Of a DNA stretch of 64,000 bases, positions 18,412 to 28,246 are shown one piece after another (within the stretch, counting starts at the first letter, position 1; each line of letters starts with the position of its first letter). The DNA comes from Lonsdalea populi (GTDB lineage: Bacteria > Pseudomonadota > Gammaproteobacteria > Enterobacterales > Enterobacteriaceae), in contig NZ_CP065534.1 of assembly GCF_015999465.1 (NCBI RefSeq), forward strand, positions 1,612,001-1,676,000, in the 5' to 3' direction. Position numbers and translations under genes: made by a program. The notes beneath the pieces were generated by a model. It ran no database searches and was not told the origin of the DNA. It saw nothing but the letters and a program-made list of their open reading frames with translations.

Positions 18412-18971
18412 TTTTCTCATTCGCAGTCGAACCATGGTGAGTAGGGCTGAAGCGGAGGCTGTCATTATTGATAATGTGGCGCTCGTTGAGCGTTGCCGCG
18501 TTTATTTAATGTGTAACCAAGTATTTTATTTTTAGAAACTGGAGTGTTTTTTTGAAAACAATAAACATTGTTGTGCCAGTGTATTTAAACAGCCAATAAA
18601 TCAAGTGACGGTTTATTCGTTGTTTGAATCTTCGACAATGTCAGCGGTTATTTCCGATAAAAGCGTACTTAGATTGTTCTCACTATCCGCGCGTCGGGAC
18701 GAGAGTCATGTGACGCGATGCAAGATCACGATCCGCTACCTAAACTGTAGCAAGAACGGAACGCATTCTGCGGCAAGCCACATCGTCAGAGAGGCTTCGC
18801 GCATGCTGGAGCCCACCTTCAACGTCTCTCCTCTCATGCGGGCCAGGTATTGCCATTGATCTCCCTGCATGTCTACCGTCTTACATTGACGGCGTCGACG
18901 CGAATGATGGCGATGCGCCGTCAGAATGCCTTCACTTTGGTGACTTAAACACGCAAATCACAGGAGATATT

Positions 18972-19739
18972 ATGAGCGTTAATACTCATCACGATCGGCG
19001 TCTGGCGGGCAAAGTGGCTATTATTACGGGGGCGGCGAAAGGTATCGGACGCGCTACGGCTGAACGCTTTGCCTCGCAGGGCGCGCAGCTGATGCTTGCT
19101 GACGTGGATGCTGCGGGAGTCAACGACCTTGCCGCCCGCCTGAGCGAGCAGGGCATTAAGGTCATCGCACAGGCCTGCGACGTCCGACATGAAGATGATA
19201 TTCGCCGCACGATCGACGCAACTGTCGCAGAGTTTGGGCGCATCGATATTCTGGTGGCCAATGCCGGTATTATTCCTGAGGCCACGCTGGAAGAGGCGAC
19301 CGCTGAGTTATGGGACGAGACGTTTGCCGTTGATGCGCGCGGTATGTTTCTTTCGGCGAAATACGCCGCCAGAGAGATGGTGAAGGCAGGCAAAGGCGCC
19401 ATTGTCTTCCTTTCATCTATTTCCGCCGCGGGCGGGCAGCCGGGGCAGGCCGTTTATGGTCCTGCTAAATTCGTGGCGTCGGGTTTGACCAAGCATCTGG
19501 CGATAGAGCTGGCGGGTAAAGGCATTCGCGTCAACGCCGTCGCGCCGGGCACGATCGATACCCCCGCCGTCGCGGGTCTGACCAAAGAAGGTATTGAGAA
19601 AGTGGTGGCGATGCATCCTTTGGGACGTATGGGGAAACCCGAAGAGATCGCCTGGGGGATTTTATTCCTGGCGTCCGATGAGGCGTCGTTTATCACCGGT
19701 GCCGTGCTGCCGATTGACGGCGGTTTCCTTGCACAATAA
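18972..19739 (+). CDS. Short-chain dehydrogenase/reductase
   Basis: A 255-residue classical SDR: cofactor motif TGAAKGIG near residue 20, ADVDAAG after the second strand (an acidic residue that favours NAD over NADP), NAG near 92, catalytic Ser in SSISAAGG, and YGPAK with the Tyr and Lys. The end (ITGAVLPIDGGFLAQ) is complete. AGGAGAT precedes the ATG. It stands alone on the plus strand and is followed by an inverted repeat. The substrate is unknown; similar enzymes include FabG-like, BacC-like and diol dehydrogenases. A role in the biosynthetic operon cannot be excluded but nothing in the sequence shows it. Confidence 0.9.
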   Translation: MSVNTHHDRRLAGKVAIITGAAKGIGRATAERFASQGAQLMLADVDAAGVNDLAARLSEQGIKVIAQACDVRHEDDIRRTIDATVAEFGRIDILVANAGIIPEATLEEATAELWDETFAVDARGMFLSAKYAAREMVKAGKGAIVFLSSISAAGGQPGQAVYGPAKFVASGLTKHLAIELAGKGIRVNAVAPGTIDTPAVAGLTKEGIEKVVAMHPLGRMGKPEEIAWGILFLASDEASFITGAVLPIDGGFLAQ

Positions 19740-19783
19740 GAGGCGGTAAGGCATTTCGCTTAGACGAGTGCGTCGCATTTCGG

Positions 19784-19819
19784 CACAAGCCTCGTTTCCC
19801 TTGCGAAGTGAGGCTTGTG
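19784..19819. terminator. Hairpin terminator after the SDR gene
   Basis: CACAAGCCTC and GAGGCTTGTG form a 10-bp stem with a 16-base loop, 44 bases after the SDR stop. The T tract behind it is weak. Confidence 0.55.
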
Positions 19820-19999
19820 TTATGGGATATCATCAATGATGGATGGCAAAAACCGCCTTTACGGACAGCCCTGTAAGGCGATTGCTTTCCGGAGCCTTCT
19901 ACTTCAGTTCTGGCGATCGCACAACGGTGTTTTTACCTTAGCGCTCGCTCTCTAACCGTGCGCGCCAGGGCGGTACGCTAATGGGCGGGATTGCGGGCG

Positions 20000-21097
20000 T
20001 TATTTTCCGCCGCTTTTCACCCGCGTCCAGGCGCGGGTACGAGCGCGGTCAAGCTTGGGTGACTTGTCCATCGTGATAAACAACCGCGCGCGAACTGCAT
20101 CCGACGGATAAATGCCGGGATTGTTCCGCACCTCGTCGCTCAGCAGCGGCAGAGATGCTTTATTGGCGCTGGCGTAGAACACATGATCGCTGATTTTGGC
20201 GATGACGTCCGGGCGCATAAGGTAGTTGAGGAATTGATAGGCTTCGTCCACATTTTTTGCGTCCGCAGGAATGGCTAAGGTGTCGAACGCGACCTGTGCG
20301 CCTTCCTTCGGAATGCTGTAGCGAATATTCACGCCGTTCTTCGCTTCCTCTGCGCGTTGCGCTGCCTGCAAAACATCCCCCGACCAGCCGATAGCGACGC
20401 AGATATCGCCGTTGGCCAGGTCGTTAATGTACTGTGATGAGTGGAAATAGCGGATGAACGGACGCAGTTTCAGCAGGAGATCGGCCGCCGTTTGGCTGTA
20501 GTCCTTTACGTTATCGCTGTTGGGATTTTTGCCCTGGTGATTCAGTACGGCGGCGAAGATATCCTCCGGCGCATCCAGGAACGTCACCCCACAGCTTTTC
20601 AATTTTTCCAAATTTTCCAATTTAAATACCAGATCCCAGCTGTCTACCGGCGCATTTGCGCCCAGCACGGCTTTCACTTTATCGACGTTATAACCTATCC
20701 CCGTGGTGTTCCACAGGTAGGGGACCGCGTATTCACTGCCCGGATCGTGCTGCGCGACCAGCTTCATCAGCTCGGAATCGAGATTTTTCGCATTTGGCAA
20801 TTTGCTCCAGTCCAGCGGGTGAAAAACACCGGCGGTGCGAAGACGCGCCATAAAACTGTCCGACGGCACCACCAGATCAAACCCGGTGCTGCCCGCCATT
20901 AGTTTACTTTCCAGCACTTCGTTGGAGTCGAACACATCATAGATCACCTTGATGCCGCTCTCTTTTTGGAAATTTTCCAGCGTATCCGGGGCGATATAAT
21001 CAGACCAGTTGTAAATGTGCAGGACCTTCTCTTGCGCGGACGTGATAGCGGAAACGGCCATCAGTAAGCCTGTAACCGTTTTAGAAAACCTTTTCAT
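20000..21097 (-). CDS. Polyamine-type periplasmic solute-binding protein (PotF/PotD family)
   Basis: A 365-residue protein beginning with a Sec signal peptide (MKRFSKTVTGLLMAVSAITS|AQ) and followed by VLHIYNWSDYIAPDTL, the classic start of PotF-like putrescine-binding proteins. SDSFMARLRTAGVF, the central NGDICVAIGWSGD segment and LNYLMRPDVIA are also typical. The ATG at 21097 fits the signal peptide better than the upstream one at 21112. No PotGHI ATPase or permease genes are in the window, so it must use transporter parts encoded elsewhere or has another sensing role. It lies next to an aldehyde dehydrogenase and an FAD amine oxidoreductase, which supports amine scavenging. Confidence 0.9.
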   Translation of the reverse strand: MKRFSKTVTGLLMAVSAITSAQEKVLHIYNWSDYIAPDTLENFQKESGIKVIYDVFDSNEVLESKLMAGSTGFDLVVPSDSFMARLRTAGVFHPLDWSKLPNAKNLDSELMKLVAQHDPGSEYAVPYLWNTTGIGYNVDKVKAVLGANAPVDSWDLVFKLENLEKLKSCGVTFLDAPEDIFAAVLNHQGKNPNSDNVKDYSQTAADLLLKLRPFIRYFHSSQYINDLANGDICVAIGWSGDVLQAAQRAEEAKNGVNIRYSIPKEGAQVAFDTLAIPADAKNVDEAYQFLNYLMRPDVIAKISDHVFYASANKASLPLLSDEVRNNPGIYPSDAVRARLFITMDKSPKLDRARTRAWTRVKSGGK

Positions 21098-21400
21098 ATG
21101 ATGGGTGAACATCCGTTGCTTCCTCCTATCGGGAGTGAATGAAACATTGACGAGCAGGATCGAAATTTTTTTAACGTTGCACGACGACGTTTCTCAGGGT
21201 TCTGGCAATCTGTCCCCTTGAATAAAATGGACGAGATTATCACGACATTCTATATAACCGATTGTTTTTAATAGTATTTTTAAAACAATTTGCCGATAAT
21301 GAAAAATAGGAAAAACAAATATCAGAGGTTGCTTTACGCCGATAGGGCCGTCCGGTAGACGTGATGTCTTTTCCCTGAGGCGAGATACTGTTTGACGCTA

Positions 21401-22882
21401 TCACGCCTGGTTCTTGAGATACCAACCCCACGGCTCTTCACTGACATATTCCGTAATCTGTTTCGTTTCCAGATAGTTGTCGAAACCCCAACGGCCGAGC
21501 TCACGCCCAATCCCGCTTTGTTGATAACCTCCCCAGGGCGCCTGCGTGAACGTGGGCTGCGAGCAGTTCACCCACACAATGCCCGCGCGCAACGCGCGAC
21601 TGACCCGGCGGCAGCGCTCCGCATCTGCCGACATCACCGCTGCGGCGAGTCCGAAGCGGCTGTCATTGGCCTGTCTAACGGCCTCCTCTTCATCGCGAAA
21701 GCGCCGAACGGTCAGCACGGGGCCGAAGATTTCCTCCGTCCACAGCGCGCTCTGCGTCGGTGTATCCACGAAAATGGCCGGTTCGATGAACCAGCCCTGC
21801 GTCAGATGAGCAGGACGCTCACCGCCGCAGACCAGACGGGCGCCTTCGCGTTTGCCACGTTCTATCGCCTGCCGCACTTTCTGGTAGTGTTCGCCGCTGA
21901 CCAGCGGGCCGAGCTGTACGCTTTCCTCCAGACCATCACCAATACGTATGCTGCGGGTGGCGTCGATTAATCGCTCGATCAGGCGTTCGTAGAGGCCTTC
22001 CTGCACCAACAGGCGCGAGGTGGCGGAACAGACCTGCCCTTGATTCCAGAAAATGCCGAACAAGATCCATTCGACGGCGGCGTCGATATCGGCGTCATCG
22101 AATACCATAAACGCTGATTTCCCGCCCAACTCCAAACTGACGTTTTTGATGTCCTGCGCGGCCGCCTGCATGATGGCGCGGCCGGTTGGCACGCTGCCGG
22201 TGAAGGCCAGTTTGTCCACGCCAGGATGGCGGGACAGGAGCGCGCCCGCTTCGCCGCCCAGACCGGTAACGATGTTGAGGACGCCGGCAGGCAACCCGAC
22301 CGCATCGGCGATGGCGGCAAGCTCCAGCGCACCCAGCGGCGTCAGTTCAGAAGGTTTGAGCACGGCAGTCCAGCCTGCGGCCAGCGCAGGAGCGACTTTC
22401 CAGGCCGCCATCAGCAGCGGGTAATTCCAGGGGATGATCAGACCGGCGACGCCTAACGGTTCGCGCACCACGCGGCAGGTAAAACGCGGATCCGGCAGAG
22501 GGATAACCTGTTCTTCTGCGTCCAACGCCTCGGCCAGTGAGGCGTAGTACTCGAAGCAGCCGACGGCATCCTCGACATCCCACCGCGCTTCCGGCAGTGG
22601 TTTGCCGTTGTCTTTGACTTCCAGCTCGGCCAGTTCGTGTTGACGTTGACTCAGGAGGTCGGCCATAGCGCGGAGGTAACCGGCGCGGACTTTTCCGCTC
22701 ATCCGCGGCCAGGGGCCATCATCAAAAGCGCGTCTGGCGGCCGCTACCGCCTTTTCGATATCGTCCGGCCCGGCTGCCGCAACTGTGCCGATGCGCGCTT
22801 CGGTCGAGGGATTGACGACCGCAAGATGGCCGTTTTGCATTGCCGATTGCCATCGGCCACCGATATAAAGCTGATCATGCAT
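21401..22882 (-). CDS. Aldehyde dehydrogenase (betaine/gamma-aminobutyraldehyde type)
   Basis: A 493-residue NAD(P)-dependent aldehyde dehydrogenase: WNYPLLMAAWKVAPALAAG, LELGGKSA with the catalytic Glu, and NQGQVCSATSRL with the nucleophile Cys. It ends with the KQITEY segment common to betaine aldehyde and aminobutyraldehyde dehydrogenases. I prefer the ATG at 22882 because GGGGAG sits 9 bases before it but touches the earlier ATG at 22891. With the polyamine-binding protein and the FAD amine oxidoreductase it would oxidise the aldehyde produced from an amine, as PuuC does after PuuB. The true substrate is unknown. Confidence 0.92.
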   Translation of the reverse strand: MHDQLYIGGRWQSAMQNGHLAVVNPSTEARIGTVAAAGPDDIEKAVAAARRAFDDGPWPRMSGKVRAGYLRAMADLLSQRQHELAELEVKDNGKPLPEARWDVEDAVGCFEYYASLAEALDAEEQVIPLPDPRFTCRVVREPLGVAGLIIPWNYPLLMAAWKVAPALAAGWTAVLKPSELTPLGALELAAIADAVGLPAGVLNIVTGLGGEAGALLSRHPGVDKLAFTGSVPTGRAIMQAAAQDIKNVSLELGGKSAFMVFDDADIDAAVEWILFGIFWNQGQVCSATSRLLVQEGLYERLIERLIDATRSIRIGDGLEESVQLGPLVSGEHYQKVRQAIERGKREGARLVCGGERPAHLTQGWFIEPAIFVDTPTQSALWTEEIFGPVLTVRRFRDEEEAVRQANDSRFGLAAAVMSADAERCRRVSRALRAGIVWVNCSQPTFTQAPWGGYQQSGIGRELGRWGFDNYLETKQITEYVSEEPWGWYLKNQA

Positions 22883-23008
22883 CGTGTTCATCTCCCCGAT
22901 GATGGCGAATGTTCCGGTCAGCCGACATAGGGCTATGTTGCCCGTTAGCGGCGAGCGGAATAATGAATGACCTGAACGCGTCGTGAACGGCCCGTGGTGG
23001 GCGCGGCG

Positions 23009-23881
23009 TCAATCCGCGTTTTTGGCGATTTTATGCTGCAAATAAGATTTCGGCGAAAGTCCGGTCTCCTCTCTAAAGCAGCGGTAGAAGGTCGAAAGGG
23101 AGTGAAATCCGGCCGCTTTAGCGTCATCGTCGATGCGTTTGGATGAATATTTGCCGTCATCCCACTGCGTTAACACATGCCGAAGCCGGAGCCGGTTGAG
23201 ATACTGGTAAAAACTGCAGCCCATGACGTGATTAAGGAAAAACGAGATCTGATTGCGGGTATAGCCCGTGGCGGTCGCGACCTGAATCAGACTCAGCTCC
23301 GCACTCAAATGGGGGCGGTGCTGGGTGAAATACTGCTGAATATCGTCGGCCATAATGCTCAGCTGCCGGGCGGACAGGCCCAGCCGTTGTGAGGCGGCAC
23401 GGTGGTCCACATCGCTCGGCGAGCCTTTCCCCTTCGGATGAGAAAGCAGAGAGGCGTATTCATTGACGCGGATGATCATGCCTTCGCGGACCGTGACCAC
23501 CTCACAACAGCAGATGATGGCATGGCTATCGCTGCCGCTGAGCGGAGTTTGATATTGCAGGGTTGCCGTGTCGCCATCAACGCGCAGGCGGTCGCTATAG
23601 TGGAGAGTGTCTTCCGTCGTCGTCGACAGACAGGCGCTGAGATAGTCGCGGAGCGCCTCGGGGGCGATGCGGCACCCCTGAAAAAAGTCGTTGTACTCTA
23701 CCGTGGGTGAGTACAGGGCGATAAGCCTGTCCAGATCGCGTCGCCACCAGGCTTCGTAATAACGCATCATCACCTGCTGCGTGTGATGATTCGCCGTGTC
23801 GGGGGAATAAGGGGTCGTACTTAATCGTTCTGGGGCGCGTATGTCATCATCCATAATCAATTCCATTGCAGGTTCTTTCAC
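23009..23881 (-). CDS. AraC-family regulator with an N-terminal SnoaL-like domain
   Basis: A protein of up to 290 residues. Residues about 35-140 look like an NTF2/SnoaL-like fold (MMRYYEAWWRRDLDRLIALY, YNDFFQG, VREGMIIRVNEYASL), a small-molecule pocket usually found in stand-alone proteins. Residues about 180-285 hold the AraC double HTH (ATATGYTRNQISFFLNHVMG, AAGFHSLSTFYRCFREETGL). The start is uncertain: GTG at 23881 or ATG at 23866. It lies between the aldehyde dehydrogenase and FAD oxidoreductase genes on the same strand and probably controls them in response to an amine or its product. SnoaL-AraC architecture is uncommon. Confidence 0.85.
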   Translation of the reverse strand: MKEPAMELIMDDDIRAPERLSTTPYSPDTANHHTQQVMMRYYEAWWRRDLDRLIALYSPTVEYNDFFQGCRIAPEALRDYLSACLSTTTEDTLHYSDRLRVDGDTATLQYQTPLSGSDSHAIICCCEVVTVREGMIIRVNEYASLLSHPKGKGSPSDVDHRAASQRLGLSARQLSIMADDIQQYFTQHRPHLSAELSLIQVATATGYTRNQISFFLNHVMGCSFYQYLNRLRLRHVLTQWDDGKYSSKRIDDDAKAAGFHSLSTFYRCFREETGLSPKSYLQHKIAKNAD

Positions 23882-23939
23882 AAAAAACCTAACCGATATT
23901 AGAAAAAAACGCCGCCGTTTTTACATCGGTCAGGCGCCG

Positions 23940-25337
23940 TCAGGAATCGAAGCCGATACCCAAAGCATCGAAGGTTTTCAGCAGCATATTACGATGCCCG
24001 TCCCGGTCCTCGCGGGCCAACGAGTGGATTGCCGCCTGTACGCCGGCGAAGCGCAGCGGTTCGGGGGGGAAGTGGATCGGCGCTCGCGAAAGCATGCGTA
24101 ATTCGGTGCGCGGCGTTTTTTCTCCCGCAAGCTGGTCCAGCATGTTCAGCGCGGCGAAGCGACAGGCGGAGACGCCGAGTCCGGTATAACCCAATGCATA
24201 AGCAATCTTGCCGTCCGCCTCACAGCCGGTAAACATTGTCGTGCGTGCGGACGTGTCGATGATCCCACCCCAGGCATGGCTAAAGCCGACGTCTTGAATG
24301 GCAGGAAAAACGTCGCTGAACTGTTCTGCCAGACGGTTAAAGGTTTCGGGTCGTTGGGTGAGCGACTCGTCGCGACGGCTGCCGTAATGGTAGATCGCAT
24401 CATATCCGCCCCACAGAATGCGGTTGTCCGCCGTTTTGCGGAAATAATGAAACCTATTGCCGCTGTCCGAGATGCCGTAACGTCCCGTCCAGCCGATATC
24501 GGCTAATTGCCCGTCGCTCAATGGATGAGTGACCAGTACGTAGTCGTAGACGGGGATGACCGTCGAGGCCAGATGGCGCAGCAGCGGCGCGGCGATGTTC
24601 GTCGCGAGGACGACCTGTTTGGCAAGGACGTCTCCCAACGCCGTGCGCAACCGGACGTTTTCACCGTGTTGCGTCAACGCTTTCACCTCGCTGTTTTCGT
24701 ATAGCTCGATGCCCTGCGACAGACAAACCCGTCGTAATTCGCTCACCATTTTGGCGGGATTGACCATGGCGTAGTTCGATTCGAACAGGCCCGCACTGTA
24801 GCGCGGCGAGTTCAGCTTCTCGGTCAGGCTGTCGCCTTCCAGCCATTCGCATTCAAGGCCGAAGCGCTGATAATCCTGCTGCATGGAACGCAGCCCTTCG
24901 ATTTGCCAGGGTTGGCTCGCCAGATTCAACTGACCGGTAAGCTCGAACTCAATCTCCATCCCAAATTCATGGAGGTCCGCGGCCAAATCTTCCAGATTGA
25001 TTTTGCCCAACTCGATGAGTTTTCCCGCTTCCTTCGGCCAGCGATTGAGCGCGATGGAGATCCCGTGGGAGATGCTTGGCGAGCAGAAGCCGCCGTTACG
25101 GCTGCTCGCCTCGGAGCCGCAACGTCTGGCTTCGATAATGACAATCTTTTTCTCGGGCCATTTTCGGCGGGCCAGCAGCGCCGTCCACAGGCCGGTATAG
25201 CCGCCGCCGACGATGGCAAGGTCGCAGGAAATACGGTCTTGCAGGAAGGGCGCGGGCGTCCCGGCGGTAAGGGTATCCAGCCAGAACGGATAAGGTTTCA
25301 CGTCAATAAATGCGTCTGGATTTGAATAAGTAGTCAT
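23940..25337 (-). CDS. FAD-dependent amine oxidoreductase (PuuB/DAO family)
   Basis: A 465-residue D-amino-acid-oxidase-fold flavoprotein: LAIVGGGYTGLWTALLA is the FAD-binding motif near residue 43, SEASSRNGGFC the conserved second region, and ALGYTGLGVSACRFAALNML the C-terminal FAD contact. It is close to gamma-glutamylputrescine oxidase PuuB and related amine oxidases, which release an aldehyde, ammonia and H2O2. The ATG at 25337 has AGGAG 7 bases upstream; the longer frame from 25355 is unlikely. It heads the minus-strand amine group with the AraC regulator, aldehyde dehydrogenase and binding protein. No glutamylpolyamine ligase (PuuA) is present, so the substrate may be a free amine. Confidence 0.88.
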   Translation of the reverse strand: MTTYSNPDAFIDVKPYPFWLDTLTAGTPAPFLQDRISCDLAIVGGGYTGLWTALLARRKWPEKKIVIIEARRCGSEASSRNGGFCSPSISHGISIALNRWPKEAGKLIELGKINLEDLAADLHEFGMEIEFELTGQLNLASQPWQIEGLRSMQQDYQRFGLECEWLEGDSLTEKLNSPRYSAGLFESNYAMVNPAKMVSELRRVCLSQGIELYENSEVKALTQHGENVRLRTALGDVLAKQVVLATNIAAPLLRHLASTVIPVYDYVLVTHPLSDGQLADIGWTGRYGISDSGNRFHYFRKTADNRILWGGYDAIYHYGSRRDESLTQRPETFNRLAEQFSDVFPAIQDVGFSHAWGGIIDTSARTTMFTGCEADGKIAYALGYTGLGVSACRFAALNMLDQLAGEKTPRTELRMLSRAPIHFPPEPLRFAGVQAAIHSLAREDRDGHRNMLLKTFDALGIGFDS

Positions 25338-25682
25338 GCGGGGCTCCTGAAACACAACGAATCTCTGTCTCTTTTGAGCTGAGTCTAAATACGCCTAAAA
25401 ATGAAACAAAGACCACGGCTTTCCGTGCGGGTCCGCGAGAAAAAAAACTGTGACACGCTGTGAGGGGAGAACTAGGTCAATAAAGTTAAAAACAGATATC
25501 CAAAATACAGGGGTAGTATTGTTTATTCACCCACGAAAGGCGCGGTGGGGCCAGCAGAGGCTGGACGTAGAACATATTGAAGAACAGGCTGTTTTGGCTA
25601 AAAGCATCAGCTCGCAGGGAAATTTTTAGCACTCAGAAGAACGAGTGATGAAAAAGGACTCAGCGAAAAGGAGAAGTAGGAA
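25338..25682. other. Region between the tRNA and the amine gene group
   Basis: No gene was seen. It should hold the terminator region of the minus-strand tRNA-Val and the promoter of the FAD oxidoreductase gene. It marks the right-hand edge of the inter-tRNA accessory region. I see no duplicated tRNA end or integrase remnant. Confidence 0.4.
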
Positions 25683-25759
25683 TGGTGCGTTCTAATGGAC
25701 TCGAACCATCGACCCCCACCATGTCAAGGTGGTGCTCTAACCAACTGAGCTAAGAACGC
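25683..25759 (-). tRNA. tRNA-Val(GAC), second copy
   Basis: A complete cloverleaf on the minus strand: acceptor GCGTTCT/AGAACGC, anticodon loop TTGACAT (GAC), T arm, discriminator A and encoded CCA (25683-25685). Its D and anticodon arms are identical to those of the tRNA at 101-177. It lies 153 bases downstream of mdtK on the same strand, near its place in E. coli, so this copy marks the ancestral locus. Confidence 0.97.
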
Positions 25760-25912
25760 ATTCCTGAAGTGCGGCTGTCAGTGCGACAACGGGGACTGAT
25801 ATTAACGACCTGAGCGACGGCTGGCAAGGGGCGAATAAACCCAATTGCCGCCTTGCCGGTTCGATTGGCGAGCTTATATCCAGTTCGCCGTTTTTTTCAT
25901 CATTTCAGTGAG

Positions 25913-27286
25913 TTAATGCTCCGAGCGCGCCAGCGTAACCGCCGCTGGTTGGTTCTGCACCCAGCGTATACGCAAGCCCATCATGATGGCGGAGGCGGTC
26001 AGACCAATAATGAATCCGCACCAGAATCCTGCCGGTCCCATCGGCGCAACCCATAGATCCGTCAGCGCCAGCAGGTAGCCGGAGGGCAGACCGAGCACCC
26101 AGTAGGCGGCGAGGGTAATAAAGAAAATAGAGCGGGTATCCTTATAGCCGCGCAACACGCCGCTGCCGATGACCTGAATGGCATCCGATACCTGATAGAT
26201 AGCGGCGAGCAGCATCAAATGCGAGGCCATCGCGACGACCTGAGGATTGTCGTTGTAGAGCAGGGCGATGGGTTCACGCAGTACCACGGTGAATATCGCT
26301 GTGCAGAGCGCCAGCGCAACGCCGCAAAAAATGCTGGTGCGGGCGGCGATGCGGGCATCAGGCACTGAACCTTCCCCAAGCCGGTGTCCTACTCGGATGG
26401 TGGCGGCGACGCCCAGCGACATTGGCAGAACAAACATCAGCGAGCTGAAGTTGAGTGCGATCTGGTGACCAGCGACATCAATAACGCCCAGCGGCAGCAC
26501 GAGCAGGGCGACAACTGCGAACAGGCTGACTTCGAACAGGATCGCCAGGGCGATCGGCAGCCCAAGGTTGAATAGCCGTTTGATGACGCGCCAGTCGGGA
26601 CGCAAGGGCGTGGCATGTTTGCTGATATCTTGTATCCAGCGGGCCCGGTGCAGATATCCTGCCAGCAAAAACAGCATGATCCAGTACACCGAGGCGGTGG
26701 CGACGCCGCAGCCGACCCCACCCAACTCGGGCATACCGAGCTCACCGTGAATAAACACGTAGTTGATCGGAATGTTGACAAGCAGGCCGATGAAACCAAC
26801 AATCATCCCTGGTTTGGTTTTGGATAACCCTTCGCACTGGCTGCGCAGCACCTGGAAAAACAGATAGCCCGGAACGCCCCACAGCAGCGCGCGCAGATAG
26901 CCGACCGCCTTGTCCGCCAGATCCGGCGAGTCGTTGTGCATCAGATGAATAACTTTGTCGCCTTGGTAGAGCAGGAGCATGGTGACGACGGAAATCACCG
27001 CGGCCAGCAGAAAAGCCTGCTGCCGTTGATGCGCAATGCGTTCACGCCGACCTGAGCCGTTGAGTTGGGCCACCACCGGTGTCAACGCCATCAGCAGGCC
27101 GTGGCCGAATAGGATCACCGGCAACCAGATCGAGGTGCCGACAGCCACCGCCGCCATGTCGGTAGCGCTGTATGAACCTGCCATGATGGTATCCACGACC
27201 CCCATGGACGTTTGAGACACCTGCGCAATGATGACGGGAAACGCTAGCGTTAACAGCTGACGCGCTTCCGATAGGTACTTTTGCAC
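25913..27286 (-). CDS. mdtK: Multidrug/Na+ or H+ antiporter MdtK (MATE family)
   Basis: A 457-residue protein, the same length as E. coli MdtK, with 12 hydrophobic helices in two MATE repeats. Segments such as [37 protein letters not shown] and [15 protein letters not shown] are almost identical to MdtK. The start is a GTG at 27286 ([15 protein letters not shown]) with AAGGTG upstream; the longer ATG-started frame is not conserved. It exports cationic drugs across the inner membrane. It is divergent from ribE, as in other enterobacteria. Confidence 0.96.
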   Translation of the reverse strand: MQKYLSEARQLLTLAFPVIIAQVSQTSMGVVDTIMAGSYSATDMAAVAVGTSIWLPVILFGHGLLMALTPVVAQLNGSGRRERIAHQRQQAFLLAAVISVVTMLLLYQGDKVIHLMHNDSPDLADKAVGYLRALLWGVPGYLFFQVLRSQCEGLSKTKPGMIVGFIGLLVNIPINYVFIHGELGMPELGGVGCGVATASVYWIMLFLLAGYLHRARWIQDISKHATPLRPDWRVIKRLFNLGLPIALAILFEVSLFAVVALLVLPLGVIDVAGHQIALNFSSLMFVLPMSLGVAATIRVGHRLGEGSVPDARIAARTSIFCGVALALCTAIFTVVLREPIALLYNDNPQVVAMASHLMLLAAIYQVSDAIQVIGSGVLRGYKDTRSIFFITLAAYWVLGLPSGYLLALTDLWVAPMGPAGFWCGFIIGLTASAIMMGLRIRWVQNQPAAVTLARSEH

Positions 27287-27550
27287 GCGAACACCTTTTG
27301 TAGAACGACAGTTTGTCATCCGAGATGACGCTATCATCCTGTTTCTTTGGAAAAAGTGGGGTATTGTAATGTTCTAACAACATTCTACCAATCACTTGTC
27401 TATATATACCCGCTAGCCTTAGCAGGTAAAACTGTCAGTCAAACTACCCATATCACACTATATCGTGCAAACTGACGTTAGCGCTTTTGCCGCTGGTAGG
27501 AAGCCAGCGACATTCTCTCATCGAATTGGATTTGTAAAGAGGCAGAATTA

Positions 27551-28198
27551 ATGTTTACCGGTATCGTTCAGGGCACCGCGCCGGTGGTGTCTATTGATGA
27601 AAAAAGCAACTTCCGCACTCATGTCCTCCAATTGCCGCAAGCGCTGCTGCCCGGGTTGCAGATCGGCGCGTCCATCGCCAATAACGGCTGCTGTCTGACC
27701 GTCACGAAAATCGACGGCGATCTTGTCAGCTTCGACATCATGAAAGAGACGTTGCGTTTAACCAATCTGGCCGATTTGCAGGTAGGTTCTTGGGTGAACG
27801 TCGAGCGCGCCGCCAAATTTGGCGATGACGTGGGGGGGCATGTGATGTCCGGCCACATTATGTGTACGGCGGAAATTGTGAAGATTCTTATCTCGGAAAA
27901 TAATTATCAGATTTGGTTCCGACCGACCGACGAAACGCTGATGAAGTATATTCTGCACAAGGGATTTGTCGGCATTGACGGCATCAGCCTGACGGTAGGT
28001 GAAGTGACGAAAAGCCGCTTCTGCGTGCATTTGATCCCTGAGACATTGCAACGCACGACGCTGGGCAAAAAACGACTGGGCGATCATATCAACATCGAAA
28101 TCGATCCGCAGACTCAGGCGATTGTCGATACGGTAGAACGCATTCTGGCGAATCAGAACCTTTCTCTGTCCGTGGTTCCTACGCCTTCTCAGGCCTGA
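27551..28198 (+). CDS. ribE: Riboflavin synthase, alpha subunit
   Basis: A 215-residue protein beginning [12 protein letters not shown], the hallmark of riboflavin synthase (RibC in older E. coli naming). It has two lumazine-binding repeats (about 1-97 and 98-200), each with a GxSLTV-type motif (NGCCLTV and [12 protein letters not shown]). It converts two 6,7-dimethyl-8-ribityllumazine molecules to riboflavin and the pyrimidine product. AAGAGGCAG precedes the ATG. I see no FMN riboswitch in the 150 bases upstream. It converges on cfa, sharing a terminator. Confidence 0.97.
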   Translation: MFTGIVQGTAPVVSIDEKSNFRTHVLQLPQALLPGLQIGASIANNGCCLTVTKIDGDLVSFDIMKETLRLTNLADLQVGSWVNVERAAKFGDDVGGHVMSGHIMCTAEIVKILISENNYQIWFRPTDETLMKYILHKGFVGIDGISLTVGEVTKSRFCVHLIPETLQRTTLGKKRLGDHINIEIDPQTQAIVDTVERILANQNLSLSVVPTPSQA

Positions 28199-28207
28199 CC
28201 GAGATGA

Positions 28208-28241
28208 CAGGTTGGCGGAATGAATAGACCCCGCCAACCTG
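28208..28241. terminator. Bidirectional terminator between ribE and cfa
   Basis: CAGGTTGGCGG and CCGCCAACCTG form an 11-bp stem with a 12-base loop between the convergent genes. Confidence 0.8.
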
Positions 28242-28246
28242 GTCTC

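Larger units (their letters stand above)
17626..18971. other. 1.35-kb region without a clear gene
   Basis: It contains the LysR promoter at the left and, at the far right, the SDR promoter with AGGAGATATT before its ATG. In between are only short reading frames (17967-18386, 18076-18444, 18605-18859) without motifs. Small repeats lie at 18310-18350 and 18388-18411. It may be degraded coding DNA. Confidence 0.4.

Noticed and set aside
17967..18859. Short plus-strand reading frames between LysR and SDR
   Set aside because: They overlap each other in different frames, lack motifs and good ribosome binding sites.
27396..27550. FMN riboswitch upstream of ribE
   Set aside because: The conserved RFN segments are not present; in enterobacteria the riboswitch is normally at ribB.
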